Below are positions 37,470 to 48,120 of a stretch of DNA of 64,000 bases, piece after piece. The position numbers were made by a program, and so were the translations under genes. The stretch spans positions 2,480,001-2,544,000 of the forward strand of contig BCKC01000006.1 of the NCBI GenBank assembly GCA_001600455.1, read 5' to 3'. Below the pieces are notes generated by a model. It saw nothing but the letters and a program-made list of their open reading frames with translations. It made no database searches and was not told the origin of the DNA. Every line of letters starts with the position of its first letter. The stretch's first letter is position 1. This DNA comes from Endocalyx cinctus. Lineage: Eukaryota; Ascomycota; Sordariomycetes; Amphisphaeriales; Apiosporaceae.

Positions 37470-38873
37470 AATCAAGCTGTTGAATCGTACAAAATACAAG
37501 GTCTGAAGTGTGAACAAGGAATTATAACAAACTGCCTGACTGCGTTATCCCTGACACGTTGTTCAATTTTGTAGTGTAAATTCAAATCTCATGATTGGAT
37601 GATTCCATCTTTCGAAGCTGACCCAAGTATGAAAAAAGGGTGTATGAAATTCTTTTTGGAGGGGTAAAATAAACCTCTTTTTTCTTAGTGAGGGGCAAGA
37701 ACAGGGGTCCGCGAAGGATGACGATGTTATATGTACTCTGTCCGTCTGTACATAGTATAGTATATATGATATCTGCAAGTATACTACTTATTCCGTACCC
37801 AATACTCCGTAATACCGTAATATCCATGGATACTTCATTATTTTAAGGTACTTCCAGCTTATTACACCACACATTTTCTTATCACATCTTTTTTTGATAA
37901 TCGAGAGAAGGGGGAAAAATGACACACCGACATATTTCAAAATAATCCAATCAAATATACTAATTTTCGAACACGTTTTTTTTTTCTTCTTTCTCTCTTT
38001 CTTTCGTTTTTACTTACTTACACTTACTTACACTTACTCTCTCTCATTTGAATACCAATTTGTGCCTCCAATGATTTTTCAGTGTGATATATAGTGAATG
38101 TAGTAAGTAGGTGTAAGGTAAGATCATATGTATTCTATCCCTCACCTTCAAATACTTTATCTATCTATCAACATTCAAATTAAAGTCGGCTATCTCGGTG
38201 AACTTTTATTACTCTTTTTTTCTTATTGGGAAATCACCGTGTTCCTAATCCTATTTTTCTACGGTTGCCTTGACCTTGTTTTTTTCTTCGGCCGTATTAC
38301 CGTTGACTGAACGTGAAAAAAAAAAAAAAAGTTTTTCTGCTCTGAATTCTGCAGGTATCCGGACCTTTTGGACGGATCTGCCAGGCTCCTGGATACCATC
38401 CCGTCTACGCCCATGTTAGGGGCCGACCCGTCAAGTCGGAATCGAATATCCGTTCCTCCCCTCACCTGTACCGGTAACCTCTTCCTTCGTAGCATTACAT
38501 AATTGCTCATTTAAAAAATTGTTTACCGTTAGCCGTTAAGAGATATGTTGCTTTGCTCTCTTTCAAAATGTCAGATCTCACTTTAATACGTACAGCTACC
38601 CCCCGGTGGGTTTGAATAGCCTGTCACATATTGAGTACCTTGCCTCAAAAGGACTACTGTGGCTAAAAGGCTTCGACGACAATCCAAATTAATCCCCCGG
38701 AAGCTCGTGGTCCGTGTAAAAATTACTATTATGATAAACAGACAAATAAATAAACGTAGATCAGACGTTCATTCTCGATTGCTACCATGTTCCTGTCCTT
38801 TTATCTTGGCGGCATCATTTATCATTATTCGTGCTTTGGACAGTTACCAGCTCTACGGTAACAAATTTTAATC

Positions 38874-40396
38874 ATGATGTTGAGCAGTTTCAGGTGTCAG
38901 TTCGCATCCGTCGTGGCGTTGTGGTTACTGTGTGTGTCTTACGTCGTTGCTCTTCCTACCGACGTCAACAGCATCGAGGCAAGGCAGGATGAAGACTCGC
39001 ATTGGGTAGCCACCTGGACCTCGATGCCGCAGCTCGTCGAGCAGAGCAACATGCCCCCATCTCCATTTGTAGGTTAAAGAAAAGCAAAAAAGAAAAAAAA
39101 GAAAAAAATCGTTTCTAAGTATTATTATAACGCAGTCGTCATTCTCGGCCACGTTCCAAGATGCCACGCTCCGCCAAACCCTGCACATGTCCATCGGCGC
39201 CGAGAGGATCCGGATCCAGATCTCCAACACCTTCGGCGGCAGCGACCTGCCCATCACGGCCGCGACCGTCGCCCTACCGGCGAGCGGCGCGGCCGGCGTG
39301 GGGAGCATCGACATGGCCTCGGTGCAGAGTCTCACCTTCAACGGGTCCGACTCGGCCGTCGTACCTCGGGGTCAGGTCATCTACACCGACCCCATCGACT
39401 TCGCCGTCGAGCCCCAGTCCATGCTCACCGTCAGCCTGTACTCCCAGGCCGGCCAGTCCGGCAGCAGCATCACGGGCCACCCAGGAAGCCGGACCACTTC
39501 GTGGATGCAGCAAGGGAACCAGGCCGGCGAGGCGTCCGTCGCCGGCGCTAGCACGGCGCATTGGTATTTCCTGACGGCCGTCGAAGCGTGGGCTCCTATG
39601 GATACGGTGGCGCTCGTCATTCTCGGAGATAGTATCACGGATGGGCGCGGAAGCGACGATAATGGCAACAACCGGTTTGTCTTGACTTTTTTTTTTTTTA
39701 CCATCTCATTACACCTTACCTTCCTAGATTTATATATCATCATCTTCATTAAACAAATCACTAAGAAATAATTGACGAACCGAAAAAAACTAACCATCCC
39801 CATCTAGATGGCCCGACCTCCTCCTCGCGCGCATGCAAGAAGAAGGCCTAACCAACATCGCCGTCTGCAACCAAGCCGCGGGCGGGAACACCGTCCTCAC
39901 GGGCGGGCTAGGCCCCCCCTTAATGCAGCGGTACCAGCGCGACCTGCTCGCCACGGCGGGCGCCAAGTACGCGCTCATCTTCGAAGGCGTCAACGACATC
40001 GGCGGCGCCTCGGCCGACTCGGGAACGCAATCCCGGATCGGCACCTCCCTGACGGGCGCCTTCACGACGGTCGCGACGGCGGCCAAGCAGGCCGGCATGA
40101 CGGTTTTCGGCGCCACGATCACGCCCTTCGGCGGGTCGGGCCAGAGCTACAGCAGCCCCGTCAGGGACCAGACGAGGCAGACGGTGAACGCGTGGATCAT
40201 GGACGGCGGGGACGGCCTCCTCGACGCGGGGGTCGATTTCGCGGGGTTCATCGCGAACCCTTCGACTCCGGCGAACCTCGCGACTCAGTACGACGGCGGG
40301 GACCACCTGCACCCGAACGTCGCGGGTTACCAGGCCATCGCGGATCAATTCCCGCTCGATATCTTTACGGCGAACGCCACCAAAGCGGCGATGTGA
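38874..40396 (+). CDS. Secreted SGNH/GDSL-family esterase
   Basis: Three exons, join(38874..39068, 39136..39674, 39808..40396), 440 aa; donors GTAGGT and GTTTGT, acceptors CGCAG and TCTAG, all in frame. A second ATG at 38877 is equivalent. The signal peptide includes FASVVALWLLCVSYVVA, with a following dibasic-like EARQ site. The SGNH blocks are visible: block I GDSITDG (catalytic Ser) in exon 2, a Gly in GGNTV, EGVNDIGG with the block III Asn, and GDHLHPN with catalytic Asp and His near the C-terminus. An N-terminal beta-sandwich-like part (RIRIQISNTFGGSDLPIT) is typical of the subgroup close to rhamnogalacturonan acetylesterase-like or SGNH hydrolase proteins of fungi. It is likely an extracellular carbohydrate or lipid esterase; the substrate is unknown. 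A tRNA lies about 300 bp downstream on the opposite strand. Confidence 0.92.
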
Positions 40397-40669
40397 TGGA
40401 TATTAAGAGAGAAAAAGAGAGAGAGAGAGAAGGGAATGATATCAGTTGGCTTGTAAATAAGGATGGCCAAAAAAAAGAACATGTATTACATATGAGGAGG
40501 AAATTCTGTACATAGTCGTTGTCAAAGTGGGAAAATCCAATCAAGCAAACAACGCTCGCTTTCAAAAATACAATATTTAAGAAAATATTTTATAAATGAG
40601 TGAAGAAAAAAAAAACGACATCACCATTCCTTTTCACACATCTCTTAAGAACCAAAGAATATTAAAAAC

Positions 40670-40677
40670 AAAAAAAA
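40670..40677 (-). terminator. Probable Pol III terminator of tRNA-Lys
   Basis: Eight A on the + strand give T8 on the transcribed strand, 34 bp past the tRNA 3' end. A shorter T4 lies closer, at 40688-40691, and may act first. Confidence 0.6.
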
Positions 40678-40711
40678 GAATACTTTTAAAATATTCAGCA
40701 AAATGTAAAGC

Positions 40712-40812
40712 GCCCCAGGCGGGGGTCGAACCCGCAACCTTGGGATATTCTTTTGTTGGTTGGTTTAGGACCGTAAAAGTCCCACGCTCTAAGCCAATTG
40801 AGCTACCAGGGC
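40712..40812 (-). tRNA. tRNA-Lys(UUU) with 27-nt intron
   Basis: The minus strand folds as a full cloverleaf. The acceptor stem GCCCTGG pairs with CTGGGGC (two G-U pairs). The D arm is GCTC...GAGC, the anticodon stem TGGGA/TCCCA and the T arm GCGGG-TTCGACC-CCCGC. The anticodon loop CTTTTA places TTT at 34-36, giving lysine. A 27-nt insertion (40747-40773) sits after position 37, the canonical nuclear tRNA intron site, and contains an AAAA stretch able to pair with the anticodon as in pre-tRNA. CCA is not encoded, as expected for eukaryotes. Confidence 0.95.
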
Positions 40813-41360
40813 GATTGTTGAAAGCGAGGTTCTTATCGAAGTTTATGACAGCTTCGGGATGTGTGGAGCCTGAGAAATTAGAAAAGACCAAGCTAGCCAG
40901 CTAGCTTAGGCAGACCTTTGACGCTAGTTAAAATGTGGTAATTTGTTTTTTTATTCACCTTTCGAACCAACCCAACAAAAGTCAGCTTATGGGTTATATA
41001 TTAACTGACTATCGGATTGTCTCACGACATGAGAAACACATTACTGTTAAATATCATCATGACAAAAAGAAGAAGAAAAAAAAAAATCGCCGTAGGTTGC
41101 TAGTATGAAATGAAATAGCGATAGGTCTAGGCCGGTCCTAGCTGTTCAAGTAAAGATTATAAATATCGGTTCAGATGGCGGTGGCTTCATATTGCTTATT
41201 ATCTTCTCTTTCCAAATTTTTAATATAGCTAGATTATTGTGGCAGATTCTGTTATTTTAAATTCCGAACAGTTTGTACTTCATGAACGCAATTCATGAAC
41301 ATGGCTGAATTTATTTCTCATACTCCGTATAAGCAAATAACTTAGAACTCGATCAAATTA

Positions 41361-41378
41361 CCCCCCCCCCCCCCCCCC
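41361..41378. repeat. C18 homopolymer
   Basis: Eighteen consecutive C in intergenic DNA downstream of the rhodopsin-like gene. Confidence 0.95.
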
Positions 41379-41616
41379 ACACAACCTCGCAAGCTTTCTT
41401 TGGTAAATAAGTTGAGTTCATGATATCAACGAAATTAAGTATTATGAATTATATCCACGGTATGAACCTACGAGGCTCTACCCTATTTTAATACACCTAA
41501 ATAAATGCCTTACAGGCAGCTTTTATACAATATCTCTCCTCTTTAAGCTCATCGTAGCAACGTATAGTAACACGTCTAACCCTAAGTCCTACCAAAAAAA
41601 AAAAACAGGAACTTCA

Positions 41617-43114
41617 CTATATCCACGGGTGCTGACGACCGTGCTGATACTCCCTAGCCGACGAGCCCATATAGTTATAGGTCGATACCGCCGTAAAAGT
41701 CGTCGTACGAAGAATGGCCGCGTCTTCCTCGGCAACGGCAACGACGACCGAGCGGGGCCAATTCCTCCTTTTCTTTGAGAAAGCTTCGAGCGCGGATACC
41801 GACGCGTCGGCAAGATTTTTTTCTCCGGAGACGTACCCGGATCGCGGGTTCACCGAACGTCGAGGTTCGCTCGACCGGGCGAGTATCTGGACCGCTCGCG
41901 GTACGGACGGCGCGCAGTAGACGATGAACCCGGACGTCGTCTCCGCGACGGACCAGAGACCTAGTCCCGCTGCCGTGTACAGCACGTCGGAGGAGTTGAG
42001 GTATTGTATAGTCCAGTAGGCGCGGCAGATCGTGGAAGCTACGCCGCTACGTTTACGACGTCGTATTAGCACCGGTTTATCACCACTACCTTACTTATGT
42101 GCTTACTTTATCCGTTCGGTACGAGAATTAAAAAAAAAAAAAAAAACGAAACAAATACTACTCACAAAAGACCGACGGCCAAAATAGCCACCACCCCGCA
42201 CCTCTCCCTCCTCGACATCCGCAAGCTCCAAACGGCCTTCTGGGGTAAGAGAAAAAGCGCGACATCGACGACGAGGTCGAACGAAACCCCCGCTAGGTAC
42301 GCGGCCGAGGGGTCGAAGCAGGAACCCGGGACGAACGGGTTCCACGCCTTACGCAGCGGTCGGCAGGCAAGGTTGACGACTGCGAGTCCCGCGAGGGAAA
42401 ACAGGTAGTTCGCGCCGAGGAGGGCGTACGAATACCAGAAGAACGGGTTGCGCGCCCGCGTCGGGTTGAACACTCGAAGCCATTGGAGGATGATGGCGGT
42501 CTTGATGAATAGTAGCGATAGGCTGGATAGGGTCGGGGCTATGTTGAAGGACTAGAAAGGACTGTGTTTAGCTTTTTTTTTTTTTCTGATCTTTTGAGTA
42601 GCTAGTCTTACGCGCAGTTGAGAGAGAAAAACTCTCAAGGTAACGTCCCACTGGTGCACCAGATACCCGGCTTCAGCGATGGAGTTGAATACCAATCCGC
42701 AATAAGCTACGCTCAGAATCTGGACCAGGTTTCGTTAATAAGAAGTTTGGTTCTACGTTGGGTTTGCCTGTGGTGAGGACCTACAAAAGACAATATCAAG
42801 AAACCTGTGATAAAAGAGTAATGATTAGCCGAACAGGGTATCACAAGGTTACAACGTAAACTGCAAGATATTAATTACTAACCGTCGATAGCATACACTC
42901 TCTTAGAACTCGACCGAGCGGTATATAATCTTACGAGAACTAACGTGGCGGTTAATACCGAAGACGTAATTGTCACCGCGAACGCAAGCGTCCTTTGGCC
43001 GGGAGGATTCTCGAAATCTGGTACGACGCCGTCCGGAGGCTGGAGCGCAGGTCCGTCGAGAAGGGCCTCCCGAGAAGCCGGCGAAAGATAGCTGAGATCG
43101 GGTAGTATAGGCAT
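41617..43114 (-). CDS. Rhodopsin-like seven-transmembrane (PTH11/SAT4-type) membrane protein
   Basis: Five exons, complement(41617..42046, 42166..42551, 42612..42719, 42785..42804, 42883..43114), 391 aa. Exon 2 is only 20 nt. Without it no available acceptor keeps frame, and with it the chain reads AIDGFLILSF-ILSVAYCGLV, which is how this family reads around TM2. The N-terminus is short with TM1 (FAVTITSSVLTATLVLVRLY). Later helices include SLSLLFIKTAIILQWL, YSYALLGANYLFSLAGL, AYLAGVSFDLVVDVALFLLP and SSDVLYTAAGLGLWSVAE. The string ACRPLRKAWNPFVPGSC is typical of the extracellular loop of fungal rhodopsin-domain proteins. A cytosolic tail of about 90 residues follows. Members include Pth11-type receptors of plant-pathogenic fungi, but no CFEM domain is present here and the ligand is unknown. 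No retinal-binding lysine claim is made; the family name is historical. Confidence 0.88.
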
Positions 43115-44268
43115 GGCCCCTTTATGGACTCCGAAGCCGACTATTTGACCATACGTTCTCTCCTTTCTTTCTCTCAGCTCCCTCTTCCTTTATTACGTCG
43201 ACAACGGGGGACGAGAATAAACATGAACTTAGCCTTTCTCAACGGGAGAGGCGAGAAGCTGCTTTTTATTATTATTAGAAACCATATCCCTATGGCTCTC
43301 CATGGCACGGTCGAGCGTAACCTAAGGAGAGCCTGCATAATAGTATGCTGCGGTGTCACCTAAACCGACCCTTTGGAGATTCATAGCGAGATATTTTTAG
43401 GGTCTGGGAGTAAATGAGGGTGCGCAATCACAGTGACAATGAAAATTCTTCAGTGATATATTCCACACTTTTTTTTTTTTTTTCATCTCGGTAGAGAGTG
43501 CTCATCTCTTCTACGTTTGGAAGCGTAGTAGTATGCATATCTCAGCGAAGTTCATTATACTCTTGATTCGTCGCACAAGACGTGATTCGACGCCTCTTTT
43601 CTGATTATTGACGGGGAAGGATTTAGAGGGACGTCTCCAGAGGAAATTTCACCCGGATCGGTTTCTTTTCGAAGTTCTATTTTTATCAACGAGGGTATTG
43701 TCACACGTCCACGAATCTCCAGCTATATAGTCTGTAGCGAGATATGGAACTTAACCAAGATAATTATTTTTTCAACGTTTATAAATTGAATTCAAATAGA
43801 GACACGGTGACTCTGAGTTTTGTCTTATCTACTGTTATGGGATTGAAGTTAGATGGTAGTGCTATTATCTGTGCTGGGTTGACGACTGAATCATTTTGCT
43901 CGTTGTCTGCGTCAACGTGTAAGATTTGGCAGGTTGCACCTTTGTAATTTATCGAACCGAAATGAAGATTTTCTTGGAGAGATTTGTTTTATATATATAT
44001 TTTAGTATGTTGCACTTGGAAATAATAGTGTACGCCCCTTTAACTACTAGCAATTATTTTCGAGTACGTATTTAAATCAGAGAACAACGAAGGTGGCACG
44101 TTCTTTCAGCTATTAATCTCAGGTTCTACGTAAAATCTTCAGCTACCGTTTTATAGCGCAGTGGTTCTTCCACGCCTGGCTTACTCTACTTCATAGTATA
44201 CCTTTGGCTTTTGTGGGGTAAGGAAAAGGCAAGCTTATAGGGTATTATCGTAGGCTTTAATACACTAT

Positions 44269-44353
44269 TAGCATAGCCTAACATAGTATACATTGTAGCA
44301 TAGTACAGCATAGCATAGTGGCATGGCATAGCATGGTACGGTACGGTAGCATC
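44269..44353. repeat. Imperfect tandem TAGCATA / GGTAC repeat patch
   Basis: A run of degenerate units alternating TAGCATAG, GGCATGGCATA and GGTACGGTACGG over about 85 bp in intergenic DNA. Confidence 0.7.
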
Positions 44354-44994
44354 GTTTAATCCATCAAGAAAAGAAATGGATATTCATTCAACCCCCTTTG
44401 CAAATTGCCTTTCCCCAAATACCTTTATTCTCTCCCTTATTTTCTTACTCCCTTAGAAAAAACTGCCGGGGTTTACTGCCAAGCTAACCCGGCTCTTCCA
44501 GTTCTAACGAATTGGAAATTTTGAAACTTTCGAAGCCCGAGGTCGTACTCGGCTGAAATGAAAACGGCGGCTTATTTATTTGTTTTTTATTTGACTTTTA
44601 ACTTAAGCTATTTATTCTATATTATAATGACATATATATCTGTCTATCTATCAATCGTAGGAGTTGTATTAAAAACATAATAATAATAATAAGTTTCGGA
44701 AAGAAAACTAACTTTTCTTTTCTTTCTTTTTTTTTTTCTATCTAAAAAACAAATGATATTATTTGAATTGTTTGTTGTTTTTTTAAGGATGAATAAGAGG
44801 AGGTAGAAAAAGAAAGAAGAAGACAAACTTAAGGGATTTTAATAAGAGAAATTTGAGATTGGATTTGAAGCCGCCAACCCGTTTCAATTAATCAAATAAA
44901 AAAACCACTTTTCGGTTATCGGCGTCGAAAAAAAGAGAAAGCGAGAAAAAAAAGAAAGAAAGAAAGAAGAAAAAGTCGAATCGAGAGCGTCGTC

Positions 44995-45002
44995 ATATAA
45001 AG
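44995..45002 (+). promoter_or_regulatory. Possible TATA element of acyl-CoA synthetase gene
   Basis: An ATATAAAG-like string about 110 bp upstream of the ATG at 45111, following a purine-rich tract. Position and sequence fit a TATA box; nothing else tests it. Confidence 0.35.
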
Positions 45003-45110
45003 TGACATACGTTTAGAAAAGATAGCCAACCAATTCCGTTAAGAAAGAGGTTATCAAGGAATCTATATTCTGAAAATTACGCTTTTGTCCAACCATAAGC
45101 AACCAAAATT

Positions 45111-47279
45111 ATGGCTGCAATCGGTAAGTCTCACCTGCAGAAAAGATCGGCTTGTCTCACGGTAAGACGAATCAATCGTCGGCCAAAGAAAAAACGCCCA
45201 ACTCTTAATTATTCAAATCTAACACAAAAAAAAAACACAAATTATTAGCAGCAGCAGGTATCGCCGCTACCGCTGCCGGCCTAACATATCTCGATGGAAA
45301 ATATCATTTACGGCAAGATATCCAACTCATTCGGGCGAAGAATAAGGGTAGCAAATTATTAGCGGAAGCCGGTAAGTTATTGTTATTATTGTTAATACCA
45401 AAAAAAAAAAACATACATAATACTAAACAACAAAAAACAAACCTTCCCCCAAAACAGCCAGAAAAAAACATCTATCATTATACTACTTCTTCGAAAAATG
45501 GGCCCAAACCCAACCCGACAAGGAATGCCTCTGGTCCCGTAAGGGCAGCTACACGTACGCCGAGGCGTACTACCGCGCGAACCAGTACGCCCAGTTCTTC
45601 CTCGCCGAAGGCGTCAAGCCGGGCGACCTCGTCGCCTTCTTCATGGCCAACAGCGTCGAGTTCCCGCTGGCGTGGATGGGCCTCTGGGCCATCGGCGCCG
45701 CGCCCACGCTCATCAACCACAACCTCACCCGGCAAGCCTTGATGCACTGCCTCTCCATCGCCGACGCCCGCCTGATCCTCGCCGACGGCGCGCCCCAGCT
45801 CCTCGAGCGTCTCGACGCCGTCCGGGACGACCTCGACGCCGCGGGGATCCGCGTCGTCAAGCTCAACGAGGAAGCGGGGGCCGCCGTCAACGCGACGAGG
45901 GGCGAGCGACCACCGGACTCGCTCCGCGACGATTCCGTCACCCCGGCGTCCCCGTTCGCGCTCTTCTACACGAGCGGCACGACGGGTTTACCCAAAGCCT
46001 GCGTCGTCCCCGTCGCGGCCGGCTTCCTGCACGGCGTCAGCCGCGAGTGCGGCTTCTCGTACGTCTCGGGCGACGACCAGCGGTACTACGACTGCATGCC
46101 GCTCTACCACGGGACCGGCGGCATCAGCGGCATGACCCAGCTCCTGACGGGCCAGACTCTGTGCATCGCGCCCAAATTCAGCGTCTCGGGCTTCTGGGAC
46201 GACGTCCGCGCGAGCCGGGCCACCTGGTTCGTCTACGTCGGCGAGACTTTACGGTACCTCCTGGCGGCGCCGCCGTCGCCGCGCGACCGCGACCACTGCG
46301 TCCGGTCCATCTACGGCAACGGCCTCCGCCCGGACGTCTGGAAGCCGTTCCGCGACCGGTTCGGGATCGAGACCATCTTCGAGTTCTTCAACTCGACCGA
46401 GGGCGCCCTGCCGCTCGATAACCCGGCCCGCGGCGATTTCCGCGCCCACTCGGTCGGCCACCACGGCCTCCTCATGCGCTGGCGGTTTCGCGACGTCTTC
46501 GTCCCCGTCGAGATCGACGTCGACACGGGGGATATCTACCGGGATCCCAAGACGGGCTTCGCCCGACGCGTCCCGTACGAGCTCGGCGGCGAGATCCTCG
46601 TCCGCCACCCGTCCCCTTACTCGCCCGCTTTTCCGGGCTACTGGAAGAATCCCGAGGCGACGGAGAAGAAGTTCGTGAGGGGCGTGTTCGCCGAGGGCGA
46701 CTGCTTCTACCGCAGCGGCGACGCCCTGAGGAGGGATCCCGACGGGAGGTGGTTCTTCATGGATCGCCTGGGCGACACCTTCCGCTGGAAGGGCGAAAAC
46801 GTCTCCACCGCCGAGGTCTCCGAGGTCTTGGGCCGGTACCCCGGCGTGTCCGAGGCGACCGTCTACGGCGTCTCGCTGCCGAACCACGACGGCAAGGCCG
46901 GTATGGCCGCCATCTTCGTCGACGAGAGCGTGGCCAATTTTGATTACGACGGTCTTCTAAAGTAATTTTTCCTCCCCCTTCCTCCATCCGTATCCGTATC
47001 CGTATTTCTAATCAATTAACAAAAACTTTCATTAGGCACGCGCGCACTCACCTTCCCAAATACGCCGTCCCCATCTTCGTCCGCCGCATCGCCGAGCGCG
47101 CCTCCACTCACAACAACAAGCAGGACAAGGCGCCCCTCAAGAAGGCCGGTTGCGATCCCACCCAGGTACCTGCCGGTGATGATCTGGTATGGATTAGCGA
47201 CTTCGGCAAGGGAGATTCCTACGTACCGTTTGGGGTTGCCGAGTGGGAGACTCTCCAGAGCGGGAAGGCTAAGTTATGA
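45111..47279 (+). CDS. FATP/Fat1-like (very-long-chain) acyl-CoA synthetase with PTS1
   Basis: Four exons, join(45111..45123, 45249..45371, 45458..46961, 47036..47279), 627 aa; GT-AG junctions, all in frame. Exon 1 has just 13 coding bases. The N-terminus is hydrophobic and Ala-rich (IAAAGIAATAAGLTYLDG), then FFEKWAQTQPDKECLW. Key motifs are the AMP-binding YTSGTTGLPKA, EFFNSTEG, and the FATP/VLACS signature FMDRLGDTFRWKGENVSTAEV, followed by LPKYAVPIFVRRI and NKQDKAPLKKAGCDP. The protein ends in AKL, a canonical PTS1. Yeast Fat1 activates very-long-chain fatty acids and assists fatty-acid uptake. This copy with PTS1 is best read as a peroxisomal activating enzyme feeding beta-oxidation, by inference. 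The N-terminal hydrophobic stretch could also anchor it in the membrane. It has the highest GC content of the window's genes. Confidence 0.94.
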
Positions 47280-48120
47280 TAAATCTTTTTTGTGGTTTGA
47301 CCAATCGTAGAACGCCTGGTTGGCCGGTTGATATACTGATATACTTATCGCTTATCCTTAAGCTTTGGCCGGCGATAGAAGCGTGGAAAGCATAGATGAT
47401 TTATAGCATATAGCATACATACTTGACGATTTTTTAGGGTAAACTGTAGAATCGATAGCGTCTCATAATAATCATATATTCATTATTCCCGAAGGGTTCT
47501 GTAGCGTGCTGTTATGACCGTACCTGACTGGGTATCTGACCATCGTCGAATTCTGCATACATCTTTTGTCGTCTAAACATTTCCCTTTTAACGCCGTATC
47601 CCCAAATAGAGCCATAGACCATGAAAGTGCGAAAAGATACCGATAATAGAAAAGAAAGAAAGAAACAATACCTCCCGCGTAATGCCTAATGATTTATGCA
47701 TGCCCTTGAATGTCCGTAAACGATTCGCAGTGCGCGTTTTCCGTCTTTGTTAGTATGTTCTGTAAGCTTGATGCAGTATATATATATTGTGCCGTTGTAA
47801 AGCTAATGCTGATGTACGAGAACGAGCTCTTGTCGCTTCGTAGAAGTTTTGACCCCGGGATTTCTGCTTTCTCTAGGTTTGGCTTGACTCTAGCGATGAC
47901 TCTAGAATTGAAGATCCCACCCTAGACCTAAGATCAGGAGCTCCGTATAGGCGCAGAGGATGTCGCCAAGAGACAGCTCACCGAGAAAAGATATCGCCAG
48001 TCAAATCCGTGGTTAGACTCCATACTCTACGGGAGCTCTAAAAATCGTAAGAAAAATAACATGTCCGGTCACTTCGGGGCAGACCGCCTGGGCCACTGCT
48101 CGCTCGTATACCCGAAAGGT
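47280..48120. other. Convergent 3' intergenic region
   Basis: About 0.84 kb between tail-to-tail genes. No gene signal. Confidence 0.5.

Larger units (their letters stand above)
36562..38873. other. 2.3-kb gene-free region between DAHP synthase and GDSL esterase promoters
   Basis: AT-rich, with a very long (AG)n tract, a GTCAA pentamer array, T-runs and a TACTCCGTA motif at 37803. No protein-coding signal. An inverted-repeat patch lies at 38354-38397. The region holds the divergent promoters of DAHP synthase (-) and the esterase (+). Confidence 0.5.
40397..41616. other. Intergenic containing tRNA-Lys
   Basis: About 1.2 kb holding the tRNA gene (annotated separately), a C18 run at 41361-41378 and a TACTCCGTA motif at 41321. 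No protein-coding signal outside the tRNA. Confidence 0.5.
43115..45110. other. 2-kb divergent intergenic region
   Basis: Holds the promoters of the rhodopsin-like gene (-) and the acyl-CoA synthetase (+). It has a T-run (43470-43484), a patch of imperfect GCATA/GGCAT/GGTAC repeats (44269-44353) and A/G-rich DNA at 44930-44975. Open frames are short and without features. Confidence 0.5.
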
